Assembly: GCF_016859285.1 (NCBI RefSeq)
Contig: NC_053418.1
Span: 21,008,910 to 21,072,909 of the forward strand
Length of the DNA: 64,000 bases
Reading direction: 5' to 3'
From: Xiphias gladius
Taxonomy: Eukaryota; Chordata; Actinopteri; Istiophoriformes; Xiphiidae
Shown here: piece by piece, positions 50,601-62,727 of the stretch
Layout: the number at the start of each line of letters is the position of its first letter
Position numbering within the stretch: the stretch's first letter is position 1
Notes under the pieces: model-generated
The model's database searches: none
What the model was told of the DNA's origin: nothing
The model's input: the letters and a program-made list of their open reading frames with translations, nothing else
Position numbers and translations under genes: made by a program

Positions 50601-53600
50601 CCCTTACCAGACCAGGAGCGAAAGGCTGCCACTATGGCCATTCTGCTCGACAAAACGGGCCTCTCTGTCTTCCCTGAAAACATGAAAACACACACACAGA
50701 CACACATTAATAACAGGGCACCGTGTTCCATACTCACAACATCGTTATGGTGTCTCTTTGCACAGAGCATTGAGAAGCATTTCAAAAAGGTTCAAACTAC
50801 ACCACAAAGGCAAAACATCAAAAGAAGTCAAAGAGAATCAATAAAAGATCTTTTTTATATAAAAGCACATCTTTCAGAGTGACTTCAAGGATTGTCGTGA
50901 CATAGCCTGCTTCACATCCTCAGGCAAGTCATTCTGGAGTCAAACAGCCCTGATAACAAGGGTCATATCACAAAAACACTATACAAACCCTCAACTTTCT
51001 CAACGCATGGTGTTACCAATATAGGAACACAGCAAACAGTAAACAGAGGGAAATGTCAGAACACTATCTTTGTGTCTCTACTGTAACAGTAACACTCTTC
51101 ATACCCCCCCCCCCACACACACTCACTTGAGTTGCCCTTCAGCCGTGTCTGCGTTGTGACGGTAGTGAAAATCTGTGAAAGGGGCGAGGATTTGCTGGAG
51201 GACAGAAGGCACGCACACACAAAAGATGGATGAGTACAAAATACAACAGACTTATTACGTGTAATTAAGGGAACGCATCCTCAAATATTCCCACCAAACA
51301 TCGTGCAGTAATAATTAACCTGCTATAGATCTCATATGACATCCATGTGGATATAATGACAGCCATGATGAGATGCCTCTGTCCCGGGTGTCTGTTATTA
51401 GACAATGAGGCTTTGGAGAAGTGTTGTAACTGATTACTGTAAGCTCCATGGGAAAGAGACGGGCAACCTACGGCTGTTAATCCTTACTGGAATGAATCCC
51501 AGCACACTGGCTCGTTTGTATACAGCAGCTTTCTCTGAATTCATATCTATGTGTACCTCCAGCTCGACGTCAATACGCACGTACTGACGGGTACGCGGGT
51601 GGTTGAGTAGATGGAGAACGGTGGTGATCAGTGCTTCATTGATGCGACTCAGTTGACAGTCAATCACACTCTTCAGGATGGTGCTGAGGCCTCCTCTTTT
51701 GGCCACCACCTCTGGGTTCTTCAGGGCTGCACATGCAACGAGTCGGCAACAAAGAAACATTAGATGATTTTTATACTTCTTTCTCACAAATTATGTATTT
51801 GACAAGGTTCTTCTGTCTATGAACACAGCAACTTCCTGAGGGCTCCGAACAAAGGCCAGGCACTCACCTAGCTCACATACGATGGCAATGGCCGCACGGA
51901 CCATGCGGTCTCTCTCCTGTAGGCCATCAGTGCCCACAGCAATGAGAGAGTTTGCGATAGAGGTGGGAAATAGCATTGCATTGACAGTGATAATCTACAG
52001 GGAGAGGGAGAAGAGAGAAACATGAGTCATCAAACAAGTTTGGACAAACAACAGGCAAAAAATAACTACAAGGTTTTTTATGGGCACTTTTTTCTAGGAC
52101 TCTAAAAAAAATGAAGATTAATTTTAGAAATGCAAAAACAGAACCTGAATGTATTCTGAGGGTCACATATCTCAGAATTTACAATATATGAAGTGATACA
52201 GAAATATATTTTATCAAAGGACACCAGGCTATATGTTATGAACACAGGGGTTATGTTACTGCCTGCATGGCCAATAGTCCTTTCCTGAAACCAGAGCTTG
52301 ACTCTGTGTGTGCAAGTGCGCGTGTGTATGTGTGAAGAAGGTTTACAGTAAACTACAGAAAGAGCTATAAATAACCTTGCCTGCAGACTCGTGCAAAGTG
52401 TCCACACACTGACACTGCAGCTAACCCAATGATCTTTCTGGTGGCACTGTGCTGGCGCTAGGGCTGAGCTGTGAGGGCAGAGGGCAAATTCCCCCTCGTG
52501 ACATGACACTGACTCTACAAAAATGAATGGCCGTGAAGGAATGGAAGTAAAAAATTTGCATATTATTTTACCTTTCGCACTAATCTCAGAGCCTGAGTCC
52601 TCTCCCCCTCATTGCTCTGCTGGATGTCAATGCATCTGAAACAACACAGAGGCATTATTAGTCATGTCCTTTTCTTTTTACCACAGCCAGTTAAAAGGAG
52701 AAAGATAAACATGTCAACAAAAGAAAACTAAGTATGACTGAAGCATAACACTTCAAAGGACCTAGCAAATGTCTGGACAAATGAAGGGACTTCCTGTAAA
52801 AAGGAATATGCTTTAACCCACAACAAGGAAAGTCAGCCAGATGGCACTTTTCCATCTGACTGGTCAAAGTGGGATCTCACCTGGCTATTAAATAGTCCAC
52901 TTGTAATCTGAGGACCTTCTGCAGCACGCTGGTGTCTCTAATGAGGTAGCGGAGCGCCCGCAACCCTGCAGCACGCACTTCCTTGGCCTCATTCAATAGA
53001 GCTAGTCGTAGACTAAGGGTTAAAAAGCAAACACTTAGATAAGTCCAAGTTTGTAAAAGGAGCATGGCAAAAGATTTACTAAGACTTTACAAACTATTGT
53101 TACTTTCTGAATTCTTTCATAAGCATAATGATTTCTGAAGTTTTTTAAATGAAAAACTCATCAAATTAATGTTCCAAATGCAAAATATCCCAACTGATTG
53201 TCAACTGGGCCTTACTAATCAACAGTTTCACTTGGCTGCATAAATAACAGGCCAATGAATTGGAAAAAGAGCACATCAATAAAAAGTACACAGTGTACAA
53301 TCAGTAACTTATGGCTGCTGACAACACTTACCAAATGATGATTTCTTCATGTGTAAATCCAAAGTTTTCCTCACGGTGGCTAATGCTGCATAGCAGCTGT
53401 AAAACAGAAATAGAACAAAAAAAAAAAAAAAGATTTGATTCATAAAAGCCCTGCATTAACATGAGTTTAAGGATAAAAGAAGGGAGTTCAGTGTCACCAA
53501 AATGGCATCATCTTTCACCTGAGACACCCACTGTTTAACAATATTTGAGTCAAAGAGGAACCAAACAGCACAACACTTTCCTGCAGCGATGCAGGTGTGT

Positions 53601-56600
53601 TTTAGTGTTTGAGTTGTCCTTTACAGACTGATTCATTTGGAGTAGATGAATTGTGAATGGATAATGTTAAACTTTCACTGGTGGTAGATGGAGGTTATAA
53701 TTACAAAAGCATTGGGGCAACACATTCACAGGTCCAGTACACGGTGCTGGCTTTTGTCACCTCCACAATTTGTTGTTTATGAGACCATCCACTTGTAGGG
53801 GTTGGATATATGAATATAGTGGGCAAGAAAAGAAATTAAGCAATAGGGTGACTAATTCTATTGTATTCTTCTTTCCACAGCCTGACAATTTGTTCCTCTA
53901 TTTGTGCACCCTACCAGGCCCGGCAAAGGACCCTGTTTTCAGCATATATATCCAATTTTAGCAGTTCCTTCACCACAGGTCATACATCATTAACAGGGGG
54001 CCACACACAGCTGATGTATACAAGATTCAAATTTTAGCCAAGGCTAACAACAGCACAGTCTAGAAAACACATAATATGCACAAAGCAATGAACTCCTTGG
54101 GTGAAGGATGCTGCCATTTTGGATCTGCCACCTTTCTTATGGGCACCCTGAGGCACCCAAGCACTACCAACAAAGCAGAGCTACTCCAACACAGTAGTTC
54201 AGTCTACCTCTGTCTATCCTGAGGCAGCATCAACAGGGAATCAGATGAGTAAATTAAACTCGTAATTTATGTGTGAATTGTTTCTTGAAGCTAGACATAA
54301 ATCTCCTCTCTCCTTCATCATAAACCAAAGAGAAGAGCAGGAGGAGTGATGGAGCAGGATGGGATGGGTGAACAGAGGCATGGTGAGTTTTAAACCAGCT
54401 GTGATGTCAGAGCCCAAGCAGGCAGGAGGAGGGGAGAGAGGAGTTGGGGAGAGGGGCATGTGACACTCTCCGAGGGGATTAGGTCACCCTCCCTGTCCTG
54501 GAACCCTTATATGGAATCAGAGGCATGGTGCTCTAACAGACGTATACACACGGACACACACACAAGTCATGGCTATTACCCGCCTGTCAGTTGTAAACAA
54601 GACAGTTAGGTGTACGGATTACAGATGCACAACTCAGGCCCACACTCAACCTTCAGCCTACTATACTGCCAGCTGCACAGCTACTTTCTGAAGGCCAACA
54701 CACACTGGCTACACGGCCGCCAACAACTGGTCAAAATATGTCCATGAGAGACAGTCAGAAATTGTTTAAGGCAGCACGTCACTCAGCAGAAATCAGCAAA
54801 CAACTAAATGTCTAGTGCACAGGGTTGGTGAAATGGACAGTTCTGTATCTGGCTTTGACATTTGTGTGGTGTGACCATGACCATGTGATGGTGAGCAAAA
54901 GCAATGTGTTCAGAGCACAAGAAACTTTTCCCCTCATACTTAGCTCTCAGTGTTGCAAGTCACTTTCTACACCCCATTATTCCTGTTCAAAATAACAGGA
55001 AGGCTCAAGACTATTCCACTATGTGTTGGGTGAAAGGCAGAAAAACACCCTGGAGAGGTCACTAGTTCAGCACAGGGCTGACACTAGCCATGTCCATAGT
55101 AAGAAAACCACTCAAATCTAAAAACACTGTGAAAACAACTTCCGTCTAAACTTGCTTTTAAAGTGTTTTCAAAAGGTTCTCTATAGCAGCGCAACACTAA
55201 AAGAATAGTAAAACAATTAAATCTCAAATTCTTCCTTCTTTGTGCCTTTGCAAACAATACATTTGTGCATCACAGCCAGCATCTACTGACAAGACAAGTG
55301 GGACGGACAAAGCCCAGTTATTCAGTTTGGTCTAAGCATTTTAAATCTCTTCTCTGGTGACTGCTGAAATCCATGATCACTTGTTTTGTGTGTCAGTTTT
55401 GCTGAACACAATTTAGTTGGTCTCACTGACATATGAGAAATTTGGAAGCACATCATACATTATGTACTAGAAAATCTTCACTTTTACCATCAACATTACA
55501 GTGCAAAACTAGAATAGAACATAGAATAAAGTTGGGAAAAATGGAGATTTTAGAACTGAGAGTTTCTCAGGTTCATAAGAACAATAAGCAGACATAAAAA
55601 ATCTCAGGTTTCAAAGTCAGAGCGCTGCTCTTGATCCACATTAGGTCAGAGTGTTTTCCCATCCCTAGAGCTCCTGTTACATTCACTGTCAGCATCACAA
55701 TGACAGGCACAGCTAGGCCTGCTGGCACGAACACCCGAGAGGAGAGGATCAAGGAGAGGTCAGTGATGACACGACAGAGGAGTGGGAGCACAGCTAGTGA
55801 GTCTTTACAGACAATCCTTAAACCGTGAGTCAAGCTTCTTAAAAGCTGTATGTTTGTATCCGCAGCTTTAACAGGATTTTCATGTTGGTTTTTAGGAGAG
55901 AACAACCCTGCAGCTTTATTACTTTCACCAATTCTCAGTATTGTCAACACTGCCTCAAGTAACAAATAAAACCCTGGGCTAAAAGCATCATAACTTGACA
56001 GCGTTACCTTTATGAAATTGTTCAGGTGACCCAGTTTTCGCATGTTACTGACTCCATGCGGTCTTGCCACATTTTGAAGGATTTCACGGAAGTTTTCTGA
56101 TGGTTCTGCAGGAGAATGAAAATGAAATACAATGTAACTAAGACAAGCATTAAGTGATATTGCCACAATAACAATCGATGAACTGTATTTTATATGTTGC
56201 AGGAAGGAAGTTGGTTTAGCTGGTCAAACTAAAATTGTGTGTACAGTCAAAACAAGGTCTAGACAGTAAAAGCAAGACTTGAGCGGGGAAGTGTTTTCCA
56301 TTTTCAGTTCCTTTCAGCTATTATGTAAATACAGAGTAAACAAGTTCAAGACACTGCATTTCAACAAAAAGATAAATGCCACAGAACTTATGAATACACC
56401 AGCTTAACAAACTGCATACAATATTTCTCCTCAGTACAAAAATTAACTATCATTAACTTAAACACATGAAAAGACAAGAGCTTCAAAATATTGGACAACT
56501 GAAATTTGTTTTTGTAACACTGAATTTATTCTATCTAAATTAGTACAAAATGTACAAATGTTATTTTACTCTGTGATATTAGATTTGATGAAATTAAACA

Positions 56601-57898
56601 CACAGTGATAATCATTTTCAGCCAATCTTAGGGTAAGATATAATGTTGTATAAGTGTATCAGATATAGCCTGAGGTCCATGAACTGACAGGGCAGTGATA
56701 CGCATATGCAATAGTATCTTGCTTTGGGTTGGTTTAAGCTTATGTCCAATGTAAAAATGTGCATATGAGAAAAACATTGCACAAGGACTTTGCATAGGAG
56801 TTTTGAGCTTGATGATTTTGGAAGTTTTGGGCACATAAGGTTTAGTCTTCAGTTTTGGGGTTGCACAAAACTCATGAGACACACAACCATAATGTTATGG
56901 GCCACTTACCCTGACCTAAAAACTAAACTTTACGGTTGACCAATATCAACCTGAAAGTTTAGTTTCCTACGCATAGTATATTTTGGAAATTCACGATAAA
57001 ACAGTTGACAGATTAAGAGCCCCCACCCCACCACGCCATCGCCCATATCAATAGGACTAACATACTGTCGGCTTCTTGTGCTGAATTCATCTGACATTTC
57101 AGGTGCAAAACAACCCTGGTTCGCACGGTTTTAATACAACCAGTCTGGGTCCCTAAGACACGGAGAGAGAACTAGTATGCAGTGTTGCTGCTGGAGGAGT
57201 AGATCTGACCAGCCTGTGCAGCTGTGTATCAGAATGCCACTAGAAAAACCACCCTGCGCACTCTGTGTTGTCTAATTGCTACTCAGCTAACAGACGTGAA
57301 ACCCAATTTCTCCTCCAGCCAGCAATGGCCAATGCATGACTACAGCACTTATGGCTGGTAGGCTAAATAACAGGCTATCTTACCCACTCACACTAACCAA
57401 AACAACAGACCGTCGTCATGGCTGGTTAGCTTTGGCAGCTAGCTATGGCTAACTCTGCTAGTTAGTTAGCTAGCTGCCGCCTGTTATTATGATATCGCTG
57501 GCAATGCTATAAGACGAAACAGAAAGGGGAAAGTGGCAGCATAACAACAGCACTGAAAGGACAAGTGCACCGACTAACTGGATTTTCACTTCACAGGGCT
57601 AATGTTTGCAGAAATACCCCTCATCCATTTTGAACAATAATCGCTTTCAGGGTGATGTGATGAAGCCTCTGCTTACCTCTGGTCAGATCCAGCGGTACGT
57701 TCTCCTCCCCGCTGTCATTCCGACCTGTCAGAAACACACATCGCGCACATGGTGAGGGATCACGCAAAGGTCATCACATGGCTGAGAAAATGTATTTTTG
57801 CAATATCCTGCTATTAGAGATACCGCTGAATCGAGTTTTTCAGGCTTACCTCGCATCCGAAGACTCCGGATAGGACGGCCGCGGAAGCTGGCCGCCAT
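37323..57898 (-). CDS. rictor: RICTOR, mTORC2 scaffold subunit
   Basis: Coding exons in transcript order: 57898-57850, 57724-57677, 56105-56008, 53396-53332, 53012-52881, 52635-52572, 51994-51868, 51726-51557, 51194-51127, 50673-50608, 50490-50408, 49929-49842, 49582-49492, 49401-49335, 49077-48997, 48742-48642, 48407-48242, 47551-47450, 47363-47317, 47210-47075, 46960-46761, 46611-46485, 46280-46116, 45745-45669, 45546-45468, 45307-45198, 45073-44986, 44836-44744, 44578-44472, 43720-43491, 43307-42200, 40371-40112, 40011-39805, 39635-39483, 37862-37739, 37623-37485, 37403-37323. About 1732 aa after allowing for one frameshift (human 1708). RICTOR scaffolds mTOR complex 2, which phosphorylates AKT. 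The N-terminal armadillo-like half is highly conserved (LREILQNVARxxGVSNMRKLGHLNNF-like start, LQERDRMVRAAIAIVCEL). The long exon 31 encodes the disordered region with RTVTEPS, matching the human Thr1135 phosphosite (about T1130 here), and a Gly-rich run. The C-terminus has DDICLYSEVSHLL and RRFIQELFQDVQF. Exon 10 carries the frameshift. Confidence 0.96.
38395..38600 (+). repeat. tRNA-derived SINE in rictor intron 34
   Basis: It shows a box A-like tgtggctcagga, a box B-like gattcgatcccc, then ctcctccagtctgcatgtc, gggcaagatactgaacccc, aagcgctttgag and agactagaaaagc. I recall this order from a very common teleost SINE. A deletion has joined the A and B boxes. Confidence 0.65.
39713..39797. repeat. 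(GT)n microsatellite beside rictor exon 33 donor
   Basis: About 42 GT units on the plus strand are CA repeats in the rictor sense strand. The repeat begins within 8 bases of the exon 33 donor (exon ends at 39805). Confidence 0.95.
44635..44695. repeat. (AAT)n-(ATT)n microsatellite in short rictor intron 28
   Basis: About 15 AAT units are followed directly by ATT units, so the two arms are complementary. The repeat fills over a third of the 165-base intron 28, between exons at 44836-44744 and 44578-44472. Confidence 0.9.
47950..48165. repeat. teleost dispersed repeat in rictor intron 17
   Basis: It shares gtttcccc-ttt-cagtgttt-tgctaagctaa and taagcaaata-tccc with the cluster at 30690-31330, in the same orientation. 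It ends about 75 bases from exon 17. Confidence 0.5.
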
Positions 57899-57936
57899 GT
57901 TTCCAGGAACATACACAACACCGGAAACTTCGCGGC

Positions 57937-57948
57937 TTCTCGCGAGAA
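57937..57948. promoter_or_regulatory. rictor: CTCGCGAG palindrome, rictor promoter
   Basis: TTCTCGCGAGAA is identical to the palindrome in the pold2/nono promoter. It lies 39 bases upstream of the rictor ATG. An ETS-type CCGGAA lies beside it (57921-57926), and the start codon context ACATGGCGGC is YY1-like. Confidence 0.7.
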
Positions 57949-58715
57949 AACAGACGACTGATGGGGTTGGCGACATAACTGCAGCAGGCCTGCCACAGAC
58001 CTAAGATCAGCTGTATCCTCCTTAATCCCCCCTAACTATATTACAGATAAAACATACATCTGACCTGGCGACTGCATTATGGTCGTTAAAGAGAGCGCTG
58101 TTTAACAGCTCAGCATTGAATAGTTTTGGTTCTCATCACAGATATAACATTAATATTTAAAAGAGAGGTTAATATAAACTTCACCACATCCAATAATTAG
58201 TTTATTGTTGAACCAAAAAAAGTAATATTAAATTTAACAGTAAACCTATGCATCAACAATGAATAAACCATACACAAGGAAGTGATCAGTTTAATATACA
58301 GACAAGTTGCTTAAATATATAGCGATGATTTTGCATTTTTCTCCATCCAAATAATCTACCAGCCAACACACCCACCGAAGGTAAGCAAGCAAGACAAGTC
58401 CCTATTACACTGGTAACTGGTAGCTCAGCACTGCCACATTTAATAACATGCAGTGAAAGTTTCTATTAAAGGTTGAAACATTATATTCACCAAAATCACG
58501 TATTAATAATAAATCATGTAGTACATGTATGAATGGATCTTTTACTGACCATGCTTTTGGATCCATCAAATGCACCGTACTCTTCAAATCGTCACCGTCA
58601 TTATTGTAGATTAGTCGATTTCATAGTTACAGTCTGTAGAAAAAAAAACTTTTTTATTATTCATAGTAGGTTTTTTTCTTTGAATTTCTTTGAATCCTAA
58701 TGAATATCTGTCCTG

Positions 58716-59195
58716 CAGTGGTGGAAGACGTACTCAGATCCTTTTACATGAGTAAAAGTAGAAATACCACAATGTAAAATATGCACCATTACAAGTTAAA
58801 TTCCTGCATTCAAAATTTTGCATAAGTAAAAGTACGGAATTACTTGTCAATGTAAGTAAAACATCAAAAGTAAAAGTCCCTATTATGCACAATGTCCTCT
58901 TTCATAATGTTATATTGTTATGTATATTATTGTTTTATTTTTCCTGATGCCTAAATGTGTAAGCAATATTTAAATATTGCAGCTAGTCATGGTAGAGCTA
59001 ATTACAGTTGTATGGCTTAATATTTAACAATGAATCCTGTTTTATAAAATTATCATGTTTTTTATGTAAAGCAATAACCTGCAGAGTTACTACTAAATAC
59101 AGCTTTGAAATAAAATGTAGTGGAATAACAAGTAAAACATCTCCCTCCCTAAAAATTGTATTTAATTACAGCACTTGAGTACATTTACACCACTG
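58716..59195. repeat. hAT-like non-autonomous DNA element
   Basis: The left end is cagtggtggaagacgtactc. The right end reads in reverse complement as cagtggtgtaaatgtactca, giving imperfect terminal inverted repeats. Internal phrases agtaaaagtagaaataccac and aaaagtaaaagtccctatta match from memory an abundant teleost MITE. It has no coding capacity. The flanking 8 bases do not form a clean target duplication. Confidence 0.65.
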
Positions 59196-59939
59196 CTGAT
59201 GGTAGTATTTTAAGTCACCAGAACACACCCTAATTGATGTCACCATAAATATCAAGCCTATGTAAATAATAATCAGAACTTAAAATACTGTCGTACAGAC
59301 ACAGACATTACATGGTGCAGCAGTTTGATAAAAAAATTTTATTTGTAGTAAGCTACAGTAAAAAACTAAAGTAAATAAATCCCTGGAAAGAGTCACAAAA
59401 GTCTCAATATGTATTTATTTCATCAACATTATTAGCTATCAAAAGGCAGAGCAGGACTAATATCACCTTGACCTCCACAGGGGTTTTAACGGTATGTAAG
59501 AGCAAAAAAATATTAGGTAAAAATGTTCAGATAGCTGACATACTATATTTACCTCCATCTGTGGTAGGTTGTGGCAGAAGAGAAACTAATAGGAGAAGAA
59601 AAAAAAAACTTATGAAGATTTAGTTTGGAATGGTTAAAACAGGCCAGAACACTGTATATTTAAAAGTTTTAAATTAAGTTAATGGACAGGATATCATAAA
59701 CAATTGCAAAAATTGTTGTCTTAGAGTTAACTTAACACTTGTTTGACTCTCAGCCTCAACAAAAAGTGTATGTTACAGGACATAAGGTTGTATTAGTAGA
59801 GATGTATCCCATTGGATCAAATTAGTTTACACAGATGTTCAAGGATTTTCAAGGCTTCAACTGTAAAACCAACATGGCAATAGTTTACGATAGCTGCAAT
59901 AATCCAGTTAACCTCTAGGAGTCACCCATACATAACAAT

Positions 59940-60665
59940 CTACATTTTGTCAAGCAGTGGGAGTGGATGGGAAATAATTATAAGTGACACTTGCACTTGC
60001 ACAGACAATATGTGTCTGTGGGGATGCTTCTCAGCAGCAGGGATGGGGAGACTGGTCAGAACTGAGGGAAGGATGAATGCAGCAAAATACAGAGAGGTCC
60101 TTGAAGAAAACATAATCCAGAGTGCACGCGCCCTGAGACTAGGTTCTCCTTCCAGCACGACCATAACCTGAGGCATACAACCAAGACAACACTGTAGTGG
60201 CTTCAGGACAAGTCTTTGACTGTCCTTGAGTGGTCCAGCCAAAGCCCAGACTTAAACCCAGTAGAACATCTGTGGAGAGACCTGATGGTGGCAGTTCCCA
60301 GAGGATTCCCATCCAATCTGATGGAGCATGAAAGGATCTGCCAGGAAAAATGAGGTAAATTGACCAAATCCAGGTGTGCAGAGGCTTACCCAAGAGGACT
60401 TGAAGCTGCAATTGCTGCCAAAGGGGCTTCTACAAAGTACTGAATTAAGGGTCCAAATGCTTTTGTAATTAGATTTAATTTTTTAGATTTTTAATAAATT
60501 TGCAAAAATTTTCTAAAGAAATGTTTTCAGTTTGTCATTATGAGTTGCTGAGTGTAGATGTATGGGCAAGAATGTCAATTTTATCAATTTAAAATAAAAT
60601 ATCCAACATAATAAATTGTGCAAAAAGTGAAGGGGGTCTGAAACCACTGTGTACGGTGTATACCT
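59940..60665 (+). mobile_element. Tc1/mariner-like transposon remnant
   Basis: Translated fragments in different plus-strand frames match Tc1 transposase: [12 protein letters not shown] (around 60151, second catalytic Asp region) and SPDLNPVEHLWRDL (60244-60285, catalytic Glu region). The sequence then ends with gtgaagggggtctgaaacc, which resembles the end of a fish Tc1 inverted repeat. The frame is broken several times and the 5' half is missing, so it is inactive. Confidence 0.75.
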
Positions 60666-60927
60666 GCATATCTCATTATGTCAACAGCAAATCTCCAGGT
60701 TTATAACACAGCAGCTCTGCAGAATGGACACTTAGTTGAAGGAGAAACAGGATGTAGTATCCCCTTTCCTGAACCTGTCACACTAAAAAGCCATTTTTAT
60801 TTAACTCTCTGTTACAGAACATTCTGCTACAGTTTACACTTTTTAACATTATAGTATTTGAAAAAGCAATAACAATGGGGGAATGATGATTTGCTGAAGT
60901 CACATTGTATTGAAAACTGTTTCTCAC

Positions 60928-61690
60928 CATCATTTAAAGATTTTCTATACCTTCTAAATCAATGAATGTCAACACCCAGGGGTCTGTCAGGCTTTGAAGG
61001 AGGGCTTCCCAGAACAAGCACACCAGGAAGCCTCTTCTTAGGAACAGAGGGGTCAGTGCTATCTCTTTGCAGTTTATTTTGGGTTCCACATGTTCTTTTA
61101 CGGATTTTGGTTTCTGAATATTAAGGAGTTGGGGGGGTTTAGTGCAGATGATGTTTTCCACACCAGCATTACTGTCGGTCAAACTTCGCTCTTTGGTAAT
61201 GCTGTTTTACTGCGCAAGAGATATTTTGGTGCTCTGGTGCACTTTGGGAAAGGATGGCACATTAAGTTTCTGGGTTTGTGGTTGCGGAGCTGTAGTAGAC
61301 TCATGTCTATTGTTATTAATCCATGCTGGTTTGGTTGAAGCAAGAGAGTGTTAGCACTGGTTCTGCTGGAAACATCAGTATTTGCTTTCACTGCAGATTT
61401 CATCACTGCATTTTTTGGATGAGAAGGCACAGTGGGTCCAAGGGAGTCAGTGCCTGTTTGTGTTTCAGCAGGTTTAAATGATTGCACTCTGAGTGATGAT
61501 GGCCTCATATTTTGTTGTGAGAATAGTTGAAATCTTCTCTCAAGGTCAGGTTCAGGAGTTTGAGAGCTACTGATTGTATACGGAGAACCTGATAAAGCCC
61601 CCTCCAGAACAGTTCATCTAGATTGCAGACTTTTTCTTGGAGACAAACTGAGCCATGAGACCCCTGATGTACGACTGTCTTTCCCATATA
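60928..61690 (-). pseudogene. fyb1-like N-terminal exon, decayed
   Basis: On the minus strand a run of Pro/Ser/Lys-rich coding-like sequence is spread over three frames, with at least two frameshifts and several stops. Segments: EGALSGSPYTISSSQTPEPD and RRFQLFSQQNMRPSSL (61590-61490), then KPKSVKEHVEPK, then SVPKKRLPGVLVLGSPPSKP with DRPLGVDIH before a stop (60959-60961). The last part matches the FYB1 (ADAP) linker, which in human reads LPPLFTLGPPPPKP followed by NRPPNVDL, from memory. A donor (GTGAGAAAC) follows exactly where that exon should end. FYB1 lies beside RICTOR in human, which supports the call. FYB1 is a T-cell/platelet adaptor; its SH3-like domains are not seen here. Confidence 0.65.
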
Positions 61691-62727
61691 GAGAGGAAAA
61701 TGAAAGAATTCCTGTTTAGTGTAGCAAGCCTTTGTTCTTGCCTTGACTTTTTTTCTTTTACCACTTATTTGAGAAGGGAAAACATTTTTTAAAATATTGC
61801 TTGAAAAATTTGTAATCGATCATCTGATCTTTGTGTGAAGACATAAGTGTGTGTCTCTATGTTGCTAGTTTGTGTGATACAATTCGCTAAACAGAAATTT
61901 TCCACCTATAAAGGAACTATTTGACTCTTAACTGAATTTAGAAATGCTTAAAGACTGTAAGACCCACCAAAGAATTAAAGTTCTATACTATAAACTGATA
62001 AATTAGATTTCTAAAACCTTGTAGAGATGTCTACAAGTGTCCTTACTGATACTGGTGTCTTTTCCCTGAGAGGAAGAATTTGAACATGGATATTTGGTAC
62101 AGTAGTGTTATTTGATGTTTTTTGTTTAAGGAGGGTCTTTATGGGGATAAAAACTACAGTAAGTTATTTAGTAAAATTTTTAGGAACATGGAATCAGAGG
62201 TTTCTAGCCCCTTTTGGGCTGTCAACACTGCCCTAATGTACACATTGCACCTAAGGCATATGATTAAATGTAACACCACAGCTTGAATGAGTACTGACCT
62301 ACATTCCACTCATGCACTCAAGTTTGAAATCCAATCTGTTACTCAGTAATAATGAAACTTTTATGTCAAACCTTGTACATAATAACCACATTCCACATTT
62401 TTCATGGGTGTAGGGAGGAAATGTCACAAGTGTTATTTTGCACCATTGCAAGTTTCTATCTCTGACCCTGACAGGAACGGACTGTGTGGTGACAAAAAGT
62501 TGGTGATAGCAACGGGGAAAACATTATCTGTATATACAGTATGTTGTTGGCTACTCTGTTTGTGGTAGTTAAATACAACCTACTAAATTCAAATAAAATG
62601 ACATAGAACTTCATGACACACTCACATAAAGATAGGTCTTTATTTGAGTATGTGTACATAACAGTAAAGCTGTTTTACATTTTTACAGTCAAGCTCATAC
62701 GCAGGGGTTTCTTCTTCTACTTTTCTC
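61691..62727. other. gene-free spacer
   Basis: A/T-rich sequence with no supported exon. It includes the C5orf34-like 3' UTR and its polyadenylation signal near 62640 on the minus strand. Confidence 0.5.
62639..62644 (-). terminator. C5orf34-like polyadenylation signal
   Basis: AATAAA on the minus strand, about 85 bases after the stop codon of the C5orf34 homologue. Confidence 0.6.

Larger units (their letters stand above)
57899..60927. other. rictor 5' flank and repeat-rich spacer
   Basis: Beyond the rictor promoter this stretch holds the hAT-like element and the dead Tc1-like element. The rest is A/T-rich with no supported exon. A short minus-strand stretch at about 59565-59598, bounded by AG and GTAAAT, could be a second remnant fyb1-like exon, but it is too short to call. 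Confidence 0.45.

Noticed and set aside
57445-57480. tagttagttagctagctgcc considered as a structured element
   Set aside because: Short imperfect tetranucleotide repeat in a rictor intron with no further support.
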